Below are positions 60,120 to 64,000 of a DNA stretch of 64,000 bases, one piece after another. The notes beneath the pieces were generated by a model. It was not told where the DNA came from, searched no databases, and was given only the letters and a program-made list of their open reading frames with translations. The stretch is from contig NC_092576.1 of assembly GCF_037975245.1 (NCBI RefSeq), positions 42,847,611 through 42,911,610 of the forward strand, written 5' to 3'. Positions within the stretch are counted from its first letter, which is position 1. Every line of letters starts with the position of its first letter. This DNA is from Apostichopus japonicus. Its lineage: Eukaryota; Echinodermata; Holothuroidea; Aspidochirotida; Stichopodidae. A program made the position numbers and the translations under genes.

Positions 60120-60765
60120 AAATTAATATACCGCTCCTCTGATTGGTGGAAAATGAACATATGATGGGGATACATGTATACTTTTCATTTACCGACGACG
60201 ATGTTTCATTGTACGTCAAGCAATGAATTAGAATAAAAGTAAAGTATATCATCTGTGAAGTTATCGTTTACTTGATTTAAACCTTTTTTTTCTGTGTTTT
60301 CAATTCAATTCCAGTTCGATACCGCCAAACTTTAACATTTTGCGTTACTGGACCGGAGTTAAAGTTACAAAGCTCTCTGATAGACCCTTTCAGAATTGTT
60401 CTCTATACGTGTGTACGAAAGTGCATAACTAAGCCGGGATACATCACTTCGAAACAGGTGATGAGAGTAATGGACGATTCATGTAACACGGCTAGGTGGG
60501 GAATCAAATGTGCCGTGACAAGGTATGTGTAACGGGAACTTAATATGTATGTGTGACGGGAACTTGATATGTCTTGTCAAAAGCCATATTGGACAGAAAA
60601 AAGAACCCGTGTACTTGTCTTTAAGTTAAGTCTAAAATGAAAAATGTAGAGCAGCACTCAACAACAATCCAGATACTAGCATCAATTAGAGGTTGTTAAG
60701 GGAACATTCACACATGAAACAAGATACCCCCCCCCCCCCCTCCTCAAGTTCTGTGACACTACTAG
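60120..60765 (+). repeat. Dispersed duplicate, copy 2 of a 0.55-0.65-kb segment
   Basis: The counterpart of 43918-44460 in the same orientation, with matching blocks in the same order and extra sequence, including a short internal repeat of TGT..GACGGGAACTT near 60525-60570. It ends near a poly-C run at 60727. It lies directly upstream of the SLC35G-type pseudogene. Confidence 0.7.
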
Positions 60766-60769
60766 GTCG

Positions 60770-62135
60770 ACCTCGTCCTGTTTCTATTTCGTGCCGTATG
60801 TGTGGATTACTTCTTCCTTTACTTAATTCTATGTGTATTTTGTTCCCTGTCCTTTCATTGTCACTAAATAATATAACAATATTCGAATTGCTTAAAACAA
60901 ATAAAGTAGTACTCATTGCCTACGGACTGAAATTATAACACAACAATTCATGTTCATACAACTTTTGTTACAAACACGATCATTATGAACAATTACATGC
61001 AAATACGATTCGATCTTAAATGAAAATGTTGATGAATTGGAAATAGATAAATCTAAACAAACCGTATAGTACCGTATAATACCGTGCATTGATTAACTCT
61101 GTATAAATGTTAACGTAATATGATTCCAGACCTATCCAGATACACAACATGTAACGTTTTGAATAAACATATAACTGTCTCCAGGGTGTGGTTAAAAGTT
61201 AACTAAACACATGCATGGATGAGTGCGTGGTTTAGCAGTTATCGCCGTTTTAGAGCACAGGTGCAAGGGATATGTTGCGTCCTGTGGGTAAATTATCTGC
61301 CGTCCGGGAGGTTTCGTTTTTTAATAAGGGGCCAGTGGAACTACTGAACAATATCGCAGCATTTTGTATCCAACTTTAACAATTAACAATGAATTTACTG
61401 AAAGGCCTAACGCAGAAACATGAGCAATTGATATCCCACATTAAAGGATGATATTGACTGTAGATGCCCTGACACATGTTAGAAATTGGGGATAGGAAAA
61501 GGGTAAGGGAGGGGGATGGGGCTGAGTTAGAACATAATGCTGATAAAAGTGCTGCCTATGGCGGATCCTCTCCGCCATGAAAAACATTTGCCCTGCAAAT
61601 GATTGAAGCTTACTCCCCCAACTTCACACGGTTAATCCATACTACACGCCCCCCCCCCCCCCCCGCCACCCCATCTCCGCTTGTTGGGCAATCCGCTGTA
61701 AATTCTAACTATCCTAACTATCTTTACCTGAAGTCAGCTTGCATAGTTTGATCGAACCGTATGTAACATAACTGATGTAGTTCCAATTAATTTGATTTCT
61801 ATGAAACAAGACGTTCGTATGGGGTCAACTCTAGGGGACTCTGTACAGTAACCAGAATTATAGACAGTGAGACAATTACTCTCCTTAAACAGTGAATATT
61901 CAAGCTCAGTATTGGTGATACGTGTATGATCCGCCCGCTGGCAGGTGTGTTCGAATATTCCCTCAACGGACGTATTGCTATAGCATCTGTGTATCTCCGC
62001 TCGCCCTCATAGCGGGAGCTGACTGTACCTTTGACCTCGATAAACAACCATGGAAAAATACGTTGTGTTTCCAAGAAGTCTGGAGTCAATTGAAGTGTAA
62101 TGTTGCCTCAAAACTGTGGGGAAATTATGAAGTGC
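60770..62135. other. Intergenic upstream of the HYR-domain gene
   Basis: Contains a SINE-like patch near 61210-61290, a hairpin ATGGCGGA/TCCGCCAT at about 61558-61578, a poly-C run at about 61648-61664 and, near 61945, TGTTCGAATATTCCCT, which resembles a B-box. No gene recognised. Confidence 0.35.
61210..61290 (+). mobile_element. Possible tRNA-derived SINE head
   Basis: GTGGTTTAGCAGTTATCGCC resembles an RNA polymerase III A-box region, followed at a suitable distance by an eroded second part (GTGCAAGGGATATGTTGCGT). No intact B-box is present. A short relic at most. Confidence 0.3.
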
Positions 62136-62182
62136 CGTTATTTTAAAAATTTACTGACTTCGAAGCAGCTGTAGTCTCCAAG

Positions 62183-62240
62183 ATGAAGTTACACGGTCTC
62201 TTAATCACCGTTTGTATTTTGGTTTGTGTGTCTCCGACTG
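62183..62240 (+). CDS. HYR-domain secreted protein, exon 1 (signal peptide)
   Basis: The ATG at 62183 encodes MKLHGLLITVCILVCVSPT, a classical secretory signal peptide: one Lys, a hydrophobic core and a small-residue end. The donor ACTG/GTAAGTG at 62240 leaves phase 1. A TATTTTAAAAATTTA stretch at 62140-62154 is TATA-like but very close to the ATG, so promoter use is uncertain. Confidence 0.7.
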
Positions 62241-62751
62241 GTAAGTGACATAATGTTTTGTTTTACTCTTTCGAAAGTTTAATCTGAATGTCATTTTATT
62301 AAAGAAAGGTTCATGTATACAATTTTCTTTCCATGTCGTTTTATGCCAAACTAGCAATTTTACGAGACATTTTAGTTCAGTTCAATGAATTTACCCATTG
62401 TCGTTATCGCTATTGCAGTACATCTATTTTGTATTAACTTTGAATTTAACACCTTAAATAACTGCACACACATAATACACAACAGCTGCACACACATAAT
62501 AACGTAGGTTCTTATCAGTTTGATTTAACATAATCATGAATGATAATTCTTCTTGAAGGTACCATGTGAGTACTCCTGTGTACTTCTATAGATAGTGGCT
62601 GTTTCAATGTAGCTTGTTCTTCTCTGCCTAATACTTCACCCTGCCATAAGTGGCTGGAACAGTTTTTGTGAGTCTTGCACAGTTAAGTCTTTACAATACC
62701 AAGTATAGTCTTTTACTAGGCTTGTTTTATTTGTTTTTTGTTTTTTTTCAG
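62241..62751 (+). other. Intron 1 of the HYR-domain gene
   Basis: GTAAGTG to TTTTTTTTCAG. It contains a direct repeat of GCACACACATAATA near 62465-62500 and no other feature. Confidence 0.7.
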
Positions 62752-62805
62752 ATGGTTGGCGTAGACGAAGAAGACGCAGATCTCCTGCGCCGGCACCACC
62801 GGCAG
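62752..62805 (+). CDS. HYR-domain secreted protein, exon 2 (Arg-rich linker)
   Basis: A 54-bp exon between TTTTTTTTCAG and CAG/GTGAGTG, phase 1 at both ends. It encodes DGWRRRRRRRSPAPAPPA: an unbroken run of seven Arg directly after the signal peptide, then a Pro/Ala linker. The run contains R-x-R-R-type sites that a furin-like proprotein convertase could cut, which would remove a short propeptide. It could equally bind acidic glycans. Both ideas are inference. Confidence 0.7.
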
Positions 62806-63438
62806 GTGAGTGAAACTTAACTGCTTGGATCGAAATTATCGTCACCATATTGACGATATGAGAATAAACTCAGGCCTGTAAGCAGAACTGAGTTGTGACT
62901 TGAATTACTAAGAATTTAAAAAGGGGCACAATATGCATGTCCTCTGACCTGCAAAGTAAAGCACCATGTTGCATCTATACTAGCACCCAATGATTTACCA
63001 AGCCTTTTCAGACGGGAATGGGGGTTTTCCATCCACCTTTACTCCTCCTCTGGTCTGCATGACGTCTTAGACAACTTCCGTTCCTCCATCAGTGCATGGT
63101 TGATAACCCCCCACCCCCCCCCCCCGTCGCAAGGAAATAGAAAAAAGTATCTGTTTTGGTCTAACTCCTGTCAATTTAATGTCGAACTTTATTTCCTATT
63201 GGCTATATCCACCTGCACCCAGTTCACGTGTTAAATTTACATTTAGTCACATGTGCTGGTAATTACGCGCGGCTGTCATAACGAAGTATAACCTCTCCAC
63301 CTTCCAGTTCATTTCTGGTCTAGTGCGACCTAACTCATTTAATTCAATTTCATTGAATCATCGCAGGATTAACGCAACCGTCTTATATTAACTTTAACTA
63401 TGTTAAGGTGCTTAAAAACAACATTTATTTCTGTACAG
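62806..63438 (+). other. Intron 2 of the HYR-domain gene
   Basis: GTGAGTG to TATTTCTGTACAG. Contains a poly-C run near 63107-63125. Nothing else recognised. Confidence 0.7.
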
Positions 63439-63559
63439 ATACCACACCCCCTACATTTACTAACTGTCGATCACACTGGACTGTTCCCATAACAACCACA
63501 TCAACAGTGGTCACTTGGACTGAGCCAACCGCCACGGATGATCGTCCAATAAGAATGCA
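63439..63559 (+). CDS. HYR-domain secreted protein, exon 3 (first half of HYR)
   Basis: A 121-bp exon from CTGTACAG to ATGCA/GTGAGTG. It enters in phase 1 and leaves in phase 2. It encodes DTTPPTFTNCRSHWTVPI, then TTTSTVVTWTEPTATDDRPI. P.F.NC....TV......VTW.EPTATD is the first half of a hyalin repeat (HYR) domain, an Ig-like fold used in extracellular adhesion proteins and strongly expanded in echinoderms (for example hyalin). The rest of the domain and gene lie beyond the window. Confidence 0.75.
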
Positions 63560-64000
63560 GTGAGTGAAGAAAACACTTTTATACCTGTATATTTATTTCT
63601 TTAATACTAAATATCCACAATGAAAGTGTATATCATACAGTCTGGCATTTTCTTAATTCTCTGTATTTTGTCCATCGCAAGTTGCCCTGAATTCAAGGAT
63701 TTGCTTGTGGCACATCTAACTGGCGAACTACTGTAACTTGATCGATGGCACATGTAAAATGCGATAAGTGATGCAATCAAATCAACTTGCTGACATATGT
63801 TAAGTGAGTAAGTGAGTCATATTGTTTGTTATGTCTCAAACAGGAAATTGCAAAATTGCCATAAAAGATACAAATTAAAATATAAACAGACGGAAAGACC
63901 AGAAACAAATAACTATTATCAAATTAAAAACGATAATATCAAACAACTAAAATCATTAATTAGAAATAGGCCAAACTAGAATTAAATATGGTAAAATACT
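63560..64000 (+). other. Start of intron 3 of the HYR-domain gene
   Basis: AT-rich sequence after a consensus donor. No further exon before the window ends. Confidence 0.6.

Overview
This window looks like AT-rich, intron-containing nuclear DNA from a marine invertebrate deuterostome. An echinoderm is most likely and a sea cucumber is plausible. The basis is consensus GT/AG introns, a secreted HYR-domain gene, an NXPE-family gene, many decayed transposons and SINE/LINE/Penelope relics, long (TA)n tracts and very frequent poly-C/poly-G runs. The species assignment is inference. Nothing indicates a bacterium or virus.

Left part (1-13.6 kb): a 179-bp satellite with a five-monomer (895-bp) higher-order unit fills the first 2.3 kb. 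Two GC-rich-ended DNA-transposon-like elements follow (2.86-6.12 and 6.64-7.98 kb), then largely unique AT-rich DNA, then a 70-bp minisatellite whose every unit carries a 20-bp palindrome (12.56-13.6 kb).

Middle part (13.7-45 kb): a minus-strand relic of a DUF7869-type gene lies in pieces from 19.4 to 13.7 kb, and a 1.2-kb fold-back repeat sits in one of its introns. Next come a Harbinger transposase remnant, a 507-bp and a 1,305-bp hAT-like non-autonomous element, a GIY-YIG endonuclease relic of a Penelope-like element, and a plus-strand relic of a ParB-like gene with recognisable exons (29.7-32.3 kb). A second palindrome-bearing minisatellite (33.8-34.9 kb), a 47-bp minisatellite (37.7-38.5 kb), a nested pair of hAT-like MITEs (39.0-40.1 kb) and a tRNA-derived SINE complete this part.

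Right part (45-64 kb): a second nested MITE pair (45.0-46.1 kb) and a single MITE (47.0-47.3 kb) are followed by about 6 kb with no recognised gene. Then comes the one apparently intact complete gene, a two-exon minus-strand NXPE-family protein of about 617 aa (53.3-56.8 kb). After it lie a LINE relic, a frameshifted EamA/SLC35G-type transporter pseudogene, and the first three exons of a secreted HYR-domain protein that runs off the right edge.

The genes do not form a pathway or operon; each is an independent locus in repeat-rich DNA. The strongest direct observations are seven transposon-like insertions bounded by 8-bp target-site duplications (two nested inside others), a roughly 44-bp motif shared near the ends of several diverged elements, and two different minisatellites built around almost the same palindrome.
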